Shown: one piece after another, positions 22,285-34,006 of the stretch
How positions within the stretch are numbered: position 1 is the stretch's first letter
Layout: each line of letters begins with the position of its first letter
Source: Myripristis murdjan
Taxonomy: Eukaryota; Chordata; Actinopteri; Holocentriformes; Holocentridae
Direction of reading: 5' to 3'
Length of the DNA stretch: 64,000 bases
Assembly: GCF_902150065.1 (NCBI RefSeq)
Contig: NC_043990.1
Location: 17,387,699 to 17,451,698 of the forward strand
The notes under the pieces: generated by a model
Seen by the model: only the letters and a program-made list of their open reading frames with translations
Told to the model about the DNA's origin: nothing
The model's database searches: none
Translations under genes and position numbers: made by a program

Positions 22285-22551
22285 CAGCGGCCTGTATCAC
22301 GAAGCAAGCTCAGTTTTCCCTGGATTTCTCAGACCTATTCGGCTACACTAATCAAGATCATTGTGATCAGGGATAAGCGGTATCACGACGCTGGTTATCA
22401 ACTCGCTCACTCGGTCCAGGTTTGCTTCATCAAGAGTCGTGAACGCGCACGTTTAAGGGGCGGGTTCCGATGCAGCCGACCAATCACAAACATGAGCATG
22501 ACATGACGATTAACGACGACAGTTAATCCCGCCTCGAGATACAGGCCTCTG
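22285..22551. mobile_element. Harbinger-family MITE (deletion derivative)
   Basis: It is bounded by GGCCTGTATCACGAAGC at the left and, inverted at the right, GGCCTGTATCTCGAGGC. The segment 22436-22500 matches 17018-17083 of the long Harbinger copy at about 90% (GTGAACGCGCACG, AAGGGGCGGG, CCAATCACAAAC). It covers the leader of the Myb-like gene through its start codon, then jumps to the right end. That is the form expected of a MITE made by internal deletion of this family. I see no clear 3-base target duplication. Confidence 0.75.
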
Positions 22552-23325
22552 CCCCTCCTAGTTCACTCACTGTTTGTTTGTTTGTTTTTCCTTTATGTAG
22601 TGTAATTGTATTTGTATTGCTGTTTTATTCCATTTTGAAGTACACGCATGCTTGTATGTAGGTGCACGGTCGTATTTGTGAATTTGTGAGCATGAATGTC
22701 TGGGTGCATGTATAGGCAGTTGTGTATTTCTATGATGTACAGTCATGTAGCCTACACATGTTTTTCTCTTTTTTATTGATGCAAATTCGGCTTTTATTCA
22801 GATATCAGCTGCGAGCATGAATTTAAAATCCTAAACCTCAAGCTCAAACCCAAACCAAGCAAAGCAGAGTGAAGCAGCGCATCTAGTCCAAAAAACAAAA
22901 AAACAAAAACAAACAAACAACAATAGTGGTCACCGTTCTTGTGTGAAACAAGATTGGAACAAACAGGACTGCAAAAAAAAAAAAAAAAACACCCAAAAAG
23001 AAAAACTATAAACAAAACAAAACAAAACAAAGCTGTTACCGGAGACGGAAGTCGGCAGGAGTGAGTCCTCTTTCTCCTGAAACACACTCTTGGATAAACT
23101 CCGCTGAAGCATCTGAGTTGAACATGCTGTGAGGCGCATTCTCTCGGCTGTCCCGTGTTCAACCCTGTGCGAGTCAAGTCGTCCGGCGCGTTTTAAGGAA
23201 AATGGATATATTTCCTCTTGTTGAATGTCTTTTTCTTTTTCGTCAAACGCTAAAAATTACGACCCTTTCTTAATTAAGCGCACCGATAGGTTGGATTTCC
23301 AAAGCCAATTAGAAACCAGAGGAAT
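22552..23325. other. NKD2 upstream region
   Basis: No gene is visible. It contains TTTG-type and poly-A simple repeats and a run at about 22973-22990. The last 300 bases before the NKD2 ATG are more balanced in composition and would hold its promoter and 5' untranslated region. No TATA box is evident. Confidence 0.5.
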
Positions 23326-26300
23326 ATGGGCAAACTCCAGTCCAAACATGGTGAGGTGTTTTATGAAAACGCAAAATGCAAAGTGTGTTATTGATGTCCA
23401 ACATGACCAGCATTACAGATACACTTTTTTCTCATTATTGTTTGGATACAGCGTCTAAACGTAGAGAACGCCCTGAAGGTAAGACAGCCAACTTTGGGAA
23501 TTTGACGGAAAATACATATCAAATGTATATAGAGAGAGATATGGATACAGGAAGGTGTGATTGGTTTTTATTCTGTGCAAATAGCTGCAGGTTTATCAGC
23601 TATTGTTTTGTTCCGCAGGTGGAAGTTTCGCCTCCAATGCGCTCACCTGTCAGAGGGAGCTGGAGCGCACGGCCAGCACGCGCAAGGTACATGTGACAGA
23701 GGCGCGGTGCGTCTCACACTGTTGTGTTTCTCCTTCCCTAAAGCTCCCATGTGGAAAACAAACACATGTAGCTCGTTAGGAGAGCCTGGTTCAGAAGAGA
23801 AGTTTGGAGCTGGGATAATGACGGGTGGTAGAAACCACGGTGATGGTGGGAGTTAGGGTCTCATCACAATCACAGCCGCAAGTCAAGACTGTTCATTCAA
23901 ATTCAGTAGATGCTATATTTACTGTGGAAGCATGCATTTGTCATTTTTTCCAGAGGAAAGTTGAAGTAAAGGCCAGTGTTGCAAATAACAGTATAGTTCC
24001 TGTCCAACCTGAAATTCTAATAAAACACCCAGAATTAAATTGGGTAGCATTTCCTCCAAGATTTACCTTTATGCACCAAAATTCAACAACAATAATACAA
24101 AAAAAGAAGAGTAGTTGTCGACAGCAGCCTCAATAAATAGACCAGAATGCATGATGCCTTTTCACTAAGGTGTGCTTTTGTTTGTTTGTTCATTTTTTTG
24201 TTTGTTTGTTTGTTTTTTAATAGAAAAAGAATGCACTCCACTAGCGCTATTTTTCTCTCCTGCATGCAGCTCACTGCTAACAGAAAAAAAATCATGTTCA
24301 TTCTCTGGTTGGTGTCAAAAGTCATTGTGGGAAATGCAGGAAATCATTAACTGACATAGAAGTACACTAAGCAGGTTGATGGAGATGGAGTAAGTAAGTT
24401 AGTTTTATTTATATAACAGTTTACAAAACATGAACACAGACTCACAAAGTGCTTCACTGGATTAAAACAAATAAGAATCAAAACCTAAAATATGAAAGCA
24501 CACACAAAATATAAATGCACATACATAAACAATATGTAATATATAAAATATATAAAGTAAAATAAAGATAGAATTATTAGAAAAAAAGCAAACCTATAAA
24601 AGTGAGTTATTGAACATATTGATAGAGGACCATTCCAGAGCGTGGGGACCAGTACACTGTTAAAGATACACTACATAATTGCATTGAGGTGAGGATCCTG
24701 TACACTCAGCTGACAAAAGAAAAAAAAACTTGGAATAAGCATGATATATGATGATTGAGTCTAGATGCTTTTATTGGCTTGTCTCGCTGATAAATTACAT
24801 GCCTATTCCATGTTTTTGGTCCGTTAAATAGTCCTAACTTCAGTCAACCTTCAGTTTTGCATACAGCACTGAACATCACAAACTGATGATACCTAACAGT
24901 GTAAGATCATCTGGTGGTGGATTTCTCCTTTAAGACCAGAAGAGGCACGTGAATGCGTGCAAGTGGTACAGGAAACTGTGCCACCGATTTTTTTCCTTAA
25001 CTGCAGAAGAAGGGCAGTAAAGGGACGTGGACATCAGTGAGAGCCACAGACCGGCCCGTGTGCGAGTGCCAGTCCAGGAAATGATGCTTCACCTCAGTCA
25101 AGGCAATTACGGCATGAACAGTGTATGCTCACATCCAGGGGAGTTGAAAGGTGTTTGGAGAAGGTTCTCCACCCCATTTCCACCTCACCTCCTCCTTTTC
25201 AGAGAGGCTGCCATGTCTGTGTGAAGTGCAACGCAGCCGCCCCCCTCCAAACAGCAAGGTCTTTGAGACTACATACCCCTCTGCACTGGGAAAAAAAAAA
25301 AAAAAAAAAAAAAAAACTCCACATCTGGTACTGTTTTCCTTCTCCAGTAACAGACAGAAAGGCAGACTGGACAGGGGGAGAGGAAAAAGATGGAGGGAGG
25401 GTGCTGGGTGGAGGAGGTGTGGGTGTACGGTCGTGTAAACAGCACCACGTGCAGTCTGTTAATGTTAATGAGGCAGTCACATTTTGGGCTGGATGCTGCT
25501 GGAGAGCAAATCAAATAGTGACAAACAGTTTTTTTTGTTTGTTAGATTGTGTAGATTTAGGTGACTGTCAGCCTTAAATGTGTAATCAAAAAACCATGGA
25601 TACCTTTAGTGCTTCAGATGGTCACAGGATTGTAGAGTCAGCTCTCTCAGGGTGTCCCCAACTAATTGTGTTTATCTAACCGTCTCTCTAAAGTAAAATG
25701 TGATCCACAGCTGAGACGCCGACAGCTTGTTTCACTTTTCCTCAGCTCGTTTGATCTCTTAATCGCATTTGGTCACAACTGGAAGAGGTCATGAGATTTG
25801 GTGTGAATTACCAGCAGTCTCAGTGTCTGGGGTTTTGTTGTCTTGTGGTTTACAAAGTGTTAGAAGCTCCGAGGATAGTCGACGTTATGGAATTTCTGGA
25901 GACCTGCAATTAGGAAAAAGAGAGGCTGGCTGCCTGGGCCGAGCTGCATGAAGGGTCGTGGTGGAGTTTTTGTGCTCATTAATGTCTGAGTCCTTCCTGT
26001 GATTACATTTTCCAATCTGGCAATATTGCTCACGAAGCTGTCAGCTGCGAGGCATCTGTCTCGTTGCGTGGTTTAGTTTGATGTTGTTTGGTGTCAGCTT
26101 TTGGTGTTGCATAAACTTTATTTTTGGTTCCTCGGTATGGAGTCTGTTCTTCTGTATTTGAAAATGAGTTTTCTCCCAAGACATCCACCATTTTAAAATA
26201 GTGGAGGACAACCACAAAATTATTGCTGACATGACAATAAAACTACTTGTGGAAAAAGCATTTATATTACAAGCTTTCTTAAGACTTTCACCTACAAATG

Positions 26301-29206
26301 GAAACACTGCTGTGGATAAAAATCAATTGTGTGTTTAGTAATTTTTTTCTCAAAAAGTATCTTTATTTTTGATGGAAACCTTTCATTTGTCTGTTCATCT
26401 TAAATGGTAAAATATAATTTTGCATCACTGAGAGAAGTTTGCCTTTTCATTCATTCATGATAAAGGAAAATTTTTGTAGTTGTTCATAAGCCAGTGCAGG
26501 CACGTTTGTTGCATGACATGCCATCGAAACCAGGTTTGAAATAGCTCTGCAAAAGCTTTCAGATCCTTAAAGCACATTGGATTTTAAGTTTTACCTGGGA
26601 GACTGCACTGGAAGCTACAGTTCAGTTTTTTTTTTGTTGTTTTTTGTTTTTTTATATAGTAACCCTTAGGAGTGGGCTAATAAATCATATCTCCAGCATC
26701 TACCACCAGCAATCCTATATGACAGCATCACACAGTCTGGAGTCATACTGCACAGATGCAAACACCAAACGTCTTTCCATCAGCCAAGCTGGTTCATAGA
26801 GCCTCATGTTGGCTCATCCTCACTTCAAAGGCACGCTGGTCATTAAGGTTAGAGCTGCATGTTTGTGTAGATTTGACAGATTTACTGTACATGGCAACAC
26901 AGAGATGATCAGTACCATACAAATGATCAGATGATCAGCTATAGCAGTTTTAGGAGGGATATAAATCTACTTCTGGTGGCACTTACAGATCTAGGGATTT
27001 CAATTCCTCACATACTTTCCTGTCTGCAAGTGTAATGTGTAGGTGCTCACATACGCTATCTAAACACTGTTCGTGAGCAAACGTTACAACCACCAGTCCT
27101 CTAATACCCCCAGTCTCATGTTGTTGTCAAAGTAAACTAATGACGAGGAGTGGTTAGTTTGATCTCCAGCCGCTAAGAAAACTATTCCAGTTATTGTTTT
27201 ACTTGGATGTGGAACCCAGCCTTCGGTTCACATGGTTAGCACTAATGTGTCTCTGTCTTGGGTGTCTGATGTTATGTTATTGTAAGTGCTCGACGTCTGG
27301 CCTCCTTGTGATCATATTTGGGCTAAAGTCTGCCTGCCAGGACATTCCAGTTCTGATCCGGAGAAGCCCGATTTGTTCAGTTTAATTCCCTCCCATGTGT
27401 TGCTGTGTGGAGATGACTCAAGACGTCGTTGTTTTCTCTCAGTGTGAGGGAAGAGTCATTTTTATTCATCCTGAGGTGTTGATTGCTGGGGAACACCTGT
27501 ACATCCCTGTATCACAGGTCCGGCTCCTGAGCAGTCATCAGGGTTTTTGGGTGAGAAACAAAACAAGACAGATCCACCTCACATCTCTGCTCTATTAGCT
27601 CTAATTTCTCTTTGGCTCTAAATCCAACAATAACAATATTTTTTCCAGCTGCAGAATAGATTGCATGACCTTATATTTAATAATGATAAAAAAAAATCTG
27701 CCACATTTGTCACTTGGTGTCAAGAGAGCTGAAACTAGGACAACAGGTATATTGTAATAGCCCTATATAAACTGTCATACTGCAGACTTAATGAGCTGCT
27801 ATTTATTAAGTTTAGCAGCCAAACCAGTCCTCCTCCTTTGGGCTCCAACTCTCCCTAAACAACTGCAGCCTCACCTCCCCACCCCTCCCTCCTCTGCTGC
27901 GTTGTAAAGTCACTCCTGTAAGGTCTCATGTGAGCTCGCAGTACAGCGCCTCTCAAAATTCAAGATGTTTTATCGTCGCTCTGTTTATGCAAATACAATC
28001 AAGTGGGAATTCCTTGACAGGGAGAAAAGAATATTAAATACGTGGAAATAAAAAAGACAAGTTTGAAAAGTATATTAACAACATATATATATGTACCTTT
28101 AAGGCAGAGCAAAAGAATAATATACAATCAAGACATACAGTCTTCTCTTGAAATTATGAGCACTTTGTGGTTATGTGCTGTTTTTGGACATTCATTTTCC
28201 CATAGAGGAAGGAGAACGACATTCAAGGGACAGCAGGGTATCACATGCATGAGTGATAGTGGGGTGTGTGTGTGTTTTTTAATGTGTCTTTGTTCTGGCT
28301 GCTACAGTGTTTGACTTCATGCTGTCATACAGAGTACAGAACAGGTATTACAGTTAACATGAAATACCTGTCAGTAGATAACAGTGGTGGTCATCTGCAC
28401 TCTACTGACTCACAAAACTGTGCAGAGAGGGGAAAAAATGTTAATACGAGAGACCAGGTCACTGGTGCACCCTGAAAGTGTGTAACCAGGTACGGGGTTG
28501 TCAGGAAAGCTGTGAAAGAGCCTTGCAAGAACAAAGGCGCTGCCTGTTCTCCCAGGACTTCGAGCTTTGTGTTTCAGCATGGATCGGGGAGGAATGGGGA
28601 TGTAGGAAGGAGACGGGCAGAACATTAGCAGAAGAGGGTGACCCTGTTCAAGATGAGAGACGTACCCCTATACACACCCAACGCACACACACACATCCCT
28701 CAGCTACAGCACCGCCACTCTTCCACCCCCCCCCCTGTCTTTGGTAACTGTACCTGACATCAAAGCCTTGCAGCAGGCAGAGTGTGGTAGACGGGTAGAG
28801 GAGGGTGTGGAAGGACCTCGGTTGTGGTGCTTTTTGTGTGTGTGCATGTATGTGTGTGTGTGTGTGTGTGTGGAGGAGGTGAGGGAAACAGCAAGCCAGC
28901 AATCTGTCAGCACAATGATTTACTGTTCCCTTTGTTGCTCATCTGCATCTGCCTGACAGATAGTGTGGTGTTCACCAAAGATCAACGTGTGGAGATTAGA
29001 AATGTCTTACTGATGTTTCCATTGGCTGGCCTCCATTGGCAGACTTTACCTGGAGGGCACATGCGTTAATTACATAATATGTTCATTGTTATCATTTTTT
29101 TTTTAATCACATGAATCTGTTTGACTAAAGCCTTGACTAAAGCCGCGTGTGTGGTCAGACAGTCTTATCACTGCTCCACTCCAATAACATTAGTCTGTGG
29201 GTGCTG

Positions 29207-29238
<32 letters not shown>

Positions 29239-31881
29239 ATACTTGTACACTCCACACTGCACTTCCTTGGATCCTCAGCAATACACCTGCCAAGTGTGAA
29301 TGGAGAGGGTTTTCTCGAAAAACATTTAAACTCATTCCAGCGTTCCTCTCACATCTAAAGATTTCCATCATCACGATGTCATGAAGTATTTGAAAATAAC
29401 TTAACTGCCTAATTTCCTTGTTCCTTCTTTAAATCACACTTCCTTATCTTTTCTCAGGACTCGAGTGGCACAGAGCTGAGGGAAGACTCCCAGACTGATC
29501 ATCATTGCCACCTCAAGGGTGAGTAGAGAACTACATGCATCAGGCAGATCAGCTCACATACTGTAGCTTCACTCACAGCTTAGTGTTAAGGGCTTATAAT
29601 TATTTTGTAGATGTAACATTGCCAGAGGCATCAGAATTGAGATGCCTGTGTTTCATAGGTCATAATCCCTCGCTTGTCTCGAGGAAAAAGGAAATTGTGA
29701 AAATGCCCACATCTGTTTTGTATTTGTATGGGAACGCTTCAACCTTTGGATGGTACAGCTGTTTTTTTACCTGTTTTCTTCCTGCTGCCAGACACTGATG
29801 GAAAACAGGAGAGCACGAGGCACTTCTGAGGTCACATGAATAAAATTATCACTGTGAATAAATGAGTGACACTTGTGCTGCATGCTAACACAGTAGTGAT
29901 TGTTATGACGAGTCACAGTCCCGCTCTGTTGTAGTGTCACTGCTGCCACAGAGAGCATCTGACAGGGAGCCCAGCAGCCACCTCACAGGAAACAAACATC
30001 TGAGGAAGAGGAGCAGCCACGCTGGTGTGAGTGCACTCCTCCACTGCATCTCATAATGGACTCACAATTTCAAACCTTCTTGGAGTACCAGATGGTTGGG
30101 ATGTTGCTGCATCACCGCAATTGTGGTATTAAGTGTATCATATTATACTGAACTGACTTCTTTTGATATTTTCAAACTCTCTGGCATACATTTCCCTTTG
30201 TAGGAAAAGTAATCCATCTGGTACCAATAAACAATGTATTTTTGAATTACACAACGTGGTTTACTGTTTCCAAGGCCTTAAGGGTAAACACACTCAGCGC
30301 ATAAAATTATGTCGTAAACTTCCAATTCAACTTGGAAAAACTCTAAAAATTGCAGTTAAGTGGGTTTTTTTTTCTGCAACAGCAACAAGCAGCTTGTTTT
30401 TCTGATTCAATGTGAACACACAGGACTCGGAGTGTAACGTGTTGCTGGAGGAGGACGCTCGACAGGAGTGGGTCTTCACACTGTACGACTTTGACAACAG
30501 TGGGAAGGTCACCAAGGAGGTAGATCTGTTCACACACACAAGTTTATCCCTTTAAATCAATTATTTGGCTTTGCACACTGTGTATGTGTGTGTGTTTCCT
30601 GCAGGACATGTCCAGTCTGATGCACTCCATTTATGAGGTTATAGAGGCATCAGTCAGGCAGTCTTGTGGTGGCAGCACAGCCCTGAGAGTCAAGCTGGTT
30701 GTAACCCCCTCAAGTAGCCCAGAAAAGACCTCACAAACAGGTAAAAAACAAACAAACAAACAAACAAAACAGACAAAAAGGAATTGACTGTGGGGTGGGA
30801 AGTCTTTTTAGGTATACAACCTGTTTTTATTTTTATCATGTCTTGTTTTAAGTGATGATGTTAGCAAGCAAGACGATTTGGCAGTAATGCAGGAGCGGCA
30901 GAGCAGTGGGGCACGGACTCAAGCCTCCTTTGGAGTATGCTGGGTGTATAAGCATGTTTATACCTGTTAATTCTCACTATTGTGCTTCTTATTTGCTTTA
31001 GTTTATAAGAAAAACTTTAATCTGGAGCTGGAAAATCAAGTATCAAGTAGTTTGCCAAATGCAATATACAATTCAGTTTATCGACAGTGGGATCCAACCT
31101 ACATTCATCAAGGATATTAAATCACTGTCACAGTTTTGATGATAGTCTTTCTCTCTCCACTGAAAACAGCAGCAACTAGGCAACAGGGTACGGCTCAGGA
31201 GGTCAGAAGCCCAGAGAGGAGAACCTATTGTGTGGATGAAAACACAGAGCGTAGAAACCACTACTTGGATCTCGCCGGCATCGAAAACTATTCCTCCAAG
31301 TTTGACGATGAAGGTGTAGAATCTCCTCTGTTTCTGTCACTGTTGGTACATCTCAATATAAAGAAACAGCATCACAATGTACTTGGTTTAATTTGTGCCT
31401 CTTTACTTTACCAGAACCCTCCTCTCAAGAGCCAAAACAAGATGCACGCTCAGCTCTGCAGCACCCCCCAGTGGCGGTCAAAGAACACTGCATCTCCTCT
31501 GAGTCTCGGAGAGGCGTCCCTGTGTTTCGATCCCATGGAGCCAAGGCTGTGGCAGTGGGGGAGAATAGAAATGGAGGAGAGGGCAAGTTATCCAGGTTAC
31601 ATGGCCATAGCCAGCACACTGCCTTATGCTGCCATCCTACCCAGTGTCAGCATCAGGCCCACATTTCCCTGCAGCGGACGCACAGCAAGAGGCTGCGCTC
31701 CAGGGGACAAGATGCCTCTAGACCAGCTGGTTTTCAGACCCAACCAGGGACAGAGAGGGAGATATTACCCAGCATGCATGTCTCCTGTGGGGTCTTGGCT
31801 CCTCCAGGCAACAGGCATGATCACCACCACCACCATGAGCACCATCACCATCATCACCATCACCATTACCACCCTTCATAA
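23326..31881 (+). CDS. NKD2: Naked cuticle homolog 2, Dishevelled-binding Wnt antagonist
   Basis: NKD proteins bind Dishevelled through an EF-hand region and damp canonical Wnt signalling; NKD2 is N-myristoylated and also escorts TGF-alpha vesicles. The exons I can support are 23326-23350, 23452-23478, 23619-23686, 29458-29518, 29935-30026, 30424-30519, 30605-30740, 31170-31313 and 31415-31881. Phases are continuous and give about 371 residues; human NKD2 is 451. Exon 1 encodes MGKLQSKH with the myristoylated Gly2. The EF-hand/NKD core spans exons 6-7 (RQEWVFTLYDFDNSGKVTKE, DMSSLMHSIYEV). Exon 8 has YCVDENTERRNHYLDLAGIE. The tail is the hallmark His-rich run ending HHHYHPS, which favours NKD2 over NKD1. 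Intron 3 is 5.8 kb and may hide further small exons. A poly(A) signal lies at 32325-32330. Confidence 0.95.
24395..24680. repeat. Dispersed fish repeat in NKD2 intron 3
   Basis: The sequence GTTTTATTTATATAACAG, then CACAAAGTGCTTCACTGG, then later CATTCCAGAGCGTGGGGAC is the degraded form of a repeat common in teleost introns. The family is not assigned. No coding potential. Confidence 0.5.
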
Positions 31882-32324
31882 ATTAATTTGACATATGAGA
31901 AAATGGATTTCAACAGTGTTATTCTGCTTTGGGCATTGTTTGGGATGTCAAATACCACTTTTGCTGCAATCCAGATTTTACAAATTTCCACTGTGCAGAG
32001 AAAATATTCCGTGTGGCAGGATCGGGCTGTGAAAACACTGTCAGAGGATGCAAATGAGTCCTGAAGATGAACCTGCTCTACATCATGAAAAGGCCAGTTG
32101 AATGTTGTGTTTGAATGCTATTTTCATAAGCTTTTATAGCCCCTCAGACTGACAGTTTCTCTCAGGTTGCCATATACTACCACTTCAGTTACTATAACAA
32201 TAATTTTACCTATGAGTAGCCAACATTTTGTACAATATTTTATATTGCCAATATTTTGACATGAAAACTCAGTGTTTTCAACAGAAATGTTGAGAATATG
32301 AACAGACCAAAATAATTTGTATGT

Positions 32325-32330
32325 AATAAA
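32325..32330 (+). terminator. Poly(A) signal of NKD2
   Basis: AATAAA lies 443 bases after the NKD2 stop codon in AT-rich DNA and is followed by GATATTTTT. Confidence 0.55.
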
Positions 32331-32780
32331 GATATTTTTATCCTGAGATGGTCACAAATTTTTTATTTTCTCTAAGTTGTATATCACTGAGCACGAAGCA
32401 GTTAATGCTGATTGCTCAGCTCACATTTTATATTACAATAACAGCAATACAATGTGCATGCTTTGTATTTTTCTTTTGAAATTTAACATGACAGACATGA
32501 CTCGTTAAGCTGTTATTGAAGGAAAACTAACCCTAAACACTTGATTGGTGAAACCAAACAGCCATCGGCAACATGTTTTGCATTTTTCCAGCCTCCAATT
32601 TGCGTCGGGTGGTTCTTTGCCTCCACCTCGTGCCTTAAAACCATCAAATGCACACCTACTGGTTGATTATGCCTTAGAGTATCAGAAGGTGGTTTCTGTT
32701 GTTCTACTGTGACAGGACATTGTTTCCCTGGGTCTTTTCAACTCCATGTAGCACACATCAGAAAGAGGTGTTCTGACATG

Positions 32781-33669
32781 TCCTTAGATGCTGAAGTGAT
32801 GGTAACCTACACTTTCATAAGTGGGTCCAAAATGACCTGCATTAGATTCAATGTATTTTTCAGTAACTTTACCTGATTACTTTCATCCTTTTGCCAAACT
32901 TTAATAAGTAAACATATTCAGTGTGCATAGCAATGATTTATACATTTAAAAATAGTTATTTGTGTGACACTTTTTAAAGTGTTTTTAACAGGTGGATCAC
33001 AGGTATACTAACCAAAAAATCAAACAAGCAACCCACCTGCTATATGGGTGTCCAACTTAATTATGCACTTAGGCTTCAGGTTAGTGGCCATGCGAAAATC
33101 TAAAACAAATGTCCTAGGCTGGTAAACTCAACACGTGCTTCTCTCTTGTTGCTCTGTTCTGTCTCCAAAACACACATCCAACCGATAATAATGTTAGCAG
33201 GCTGTTTTGAATAATATCATACCAAGTAAAACTACTATCATTACTATTATTAAATAGCTAACTTAGCTAAATGGTGTTAGCTGGCAACATAGAAGGGCTG
33301 ATTTGATGATTAAAATAAATATAATAATACTTCTACAGCCTGTGATAAATATGCAGTGTTATGCAACTCTTATCAGTGAAGTGTCTTAAAAGAGTTCCAG
33401 CAGTATAAAAATATTTATATAGTACTGATAATATTGATATGATGACAAATAAAATAATGTGTAAAATAGTCTTGATAAATGATTACACTACTGACATCTT
33501 ATGTGTGTTCAACAGTGAAAATATATACATATAAACGTATTCTTAATAAGGATCAAATGTTCTCACAAGATTCCATAGGAAATGCATACAGGTCATTTTT
33601 GACCCACTTCTGGAGAGTGTGGTAATATAAAACATGTGGGTCATTTTTGACCCACTTATGTATCTAAGG
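32781..33669. mobile_element. Non-autonomous DNA element with CATAAGTGGGTC ends
   Basis: The left arm at 32816-32842 (CATAAGTGGGTCCAAAATGA...) matches the reverse complement of 33634-33660 at 24 of 27 bases. Outside the arms are CCTTAGAT (32782-32789) and its complement ATCTAAGG (33662-33669), set at unequal distance. The motif GGTCATTTTTGACCCACTT occurs twice near the right end (33591 and 33639). The interior is AT-rich and non-coding. The family is uncertain. Confidence 0.5.
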
Positions 33670-34006
33670 GCTAGTGATGGATTTGCCAGCAGCATTCAAA
33701 GAGTGTTGCTACTCAAGCCTTTGGTGAGGCATGCAAATAGACACGAAGGACATGAGACAGCTGTTTCTATAAATAACCTCTCCCCTCTTACCTACCACGA
33801 GACCCCATGCCTCATCCCATAAGCCCAGTCCTGGACAAACACAACCCACTCAGATAGACAGCAACAGAGGAAGTCAACAAAGAAGCACCCAGAGGAGGCA
33901 AAACACTGGCACACGGAGCTGTTTAACAGCAGCTCACAGCAAGAATCAAGACGCCCAGAACGTCAAGGACCCGTGGGTGGTAAAACTGAGGATATAACCC
34001 AGAACC

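Noticed and set aside
25125-25577. Open frame with a lysine run in NKD2 intron 3
   Set aside because: The lysines come from a poly-A tract; no homology and no supporting splice context for the whole frame.
31136-31891. 251-residue open frame over the end of NKD2
   Set aside because: It reads through a splice donor and an intron; after 31313 the NKD2 frame is the other one, confirmed by the His-rich tail.
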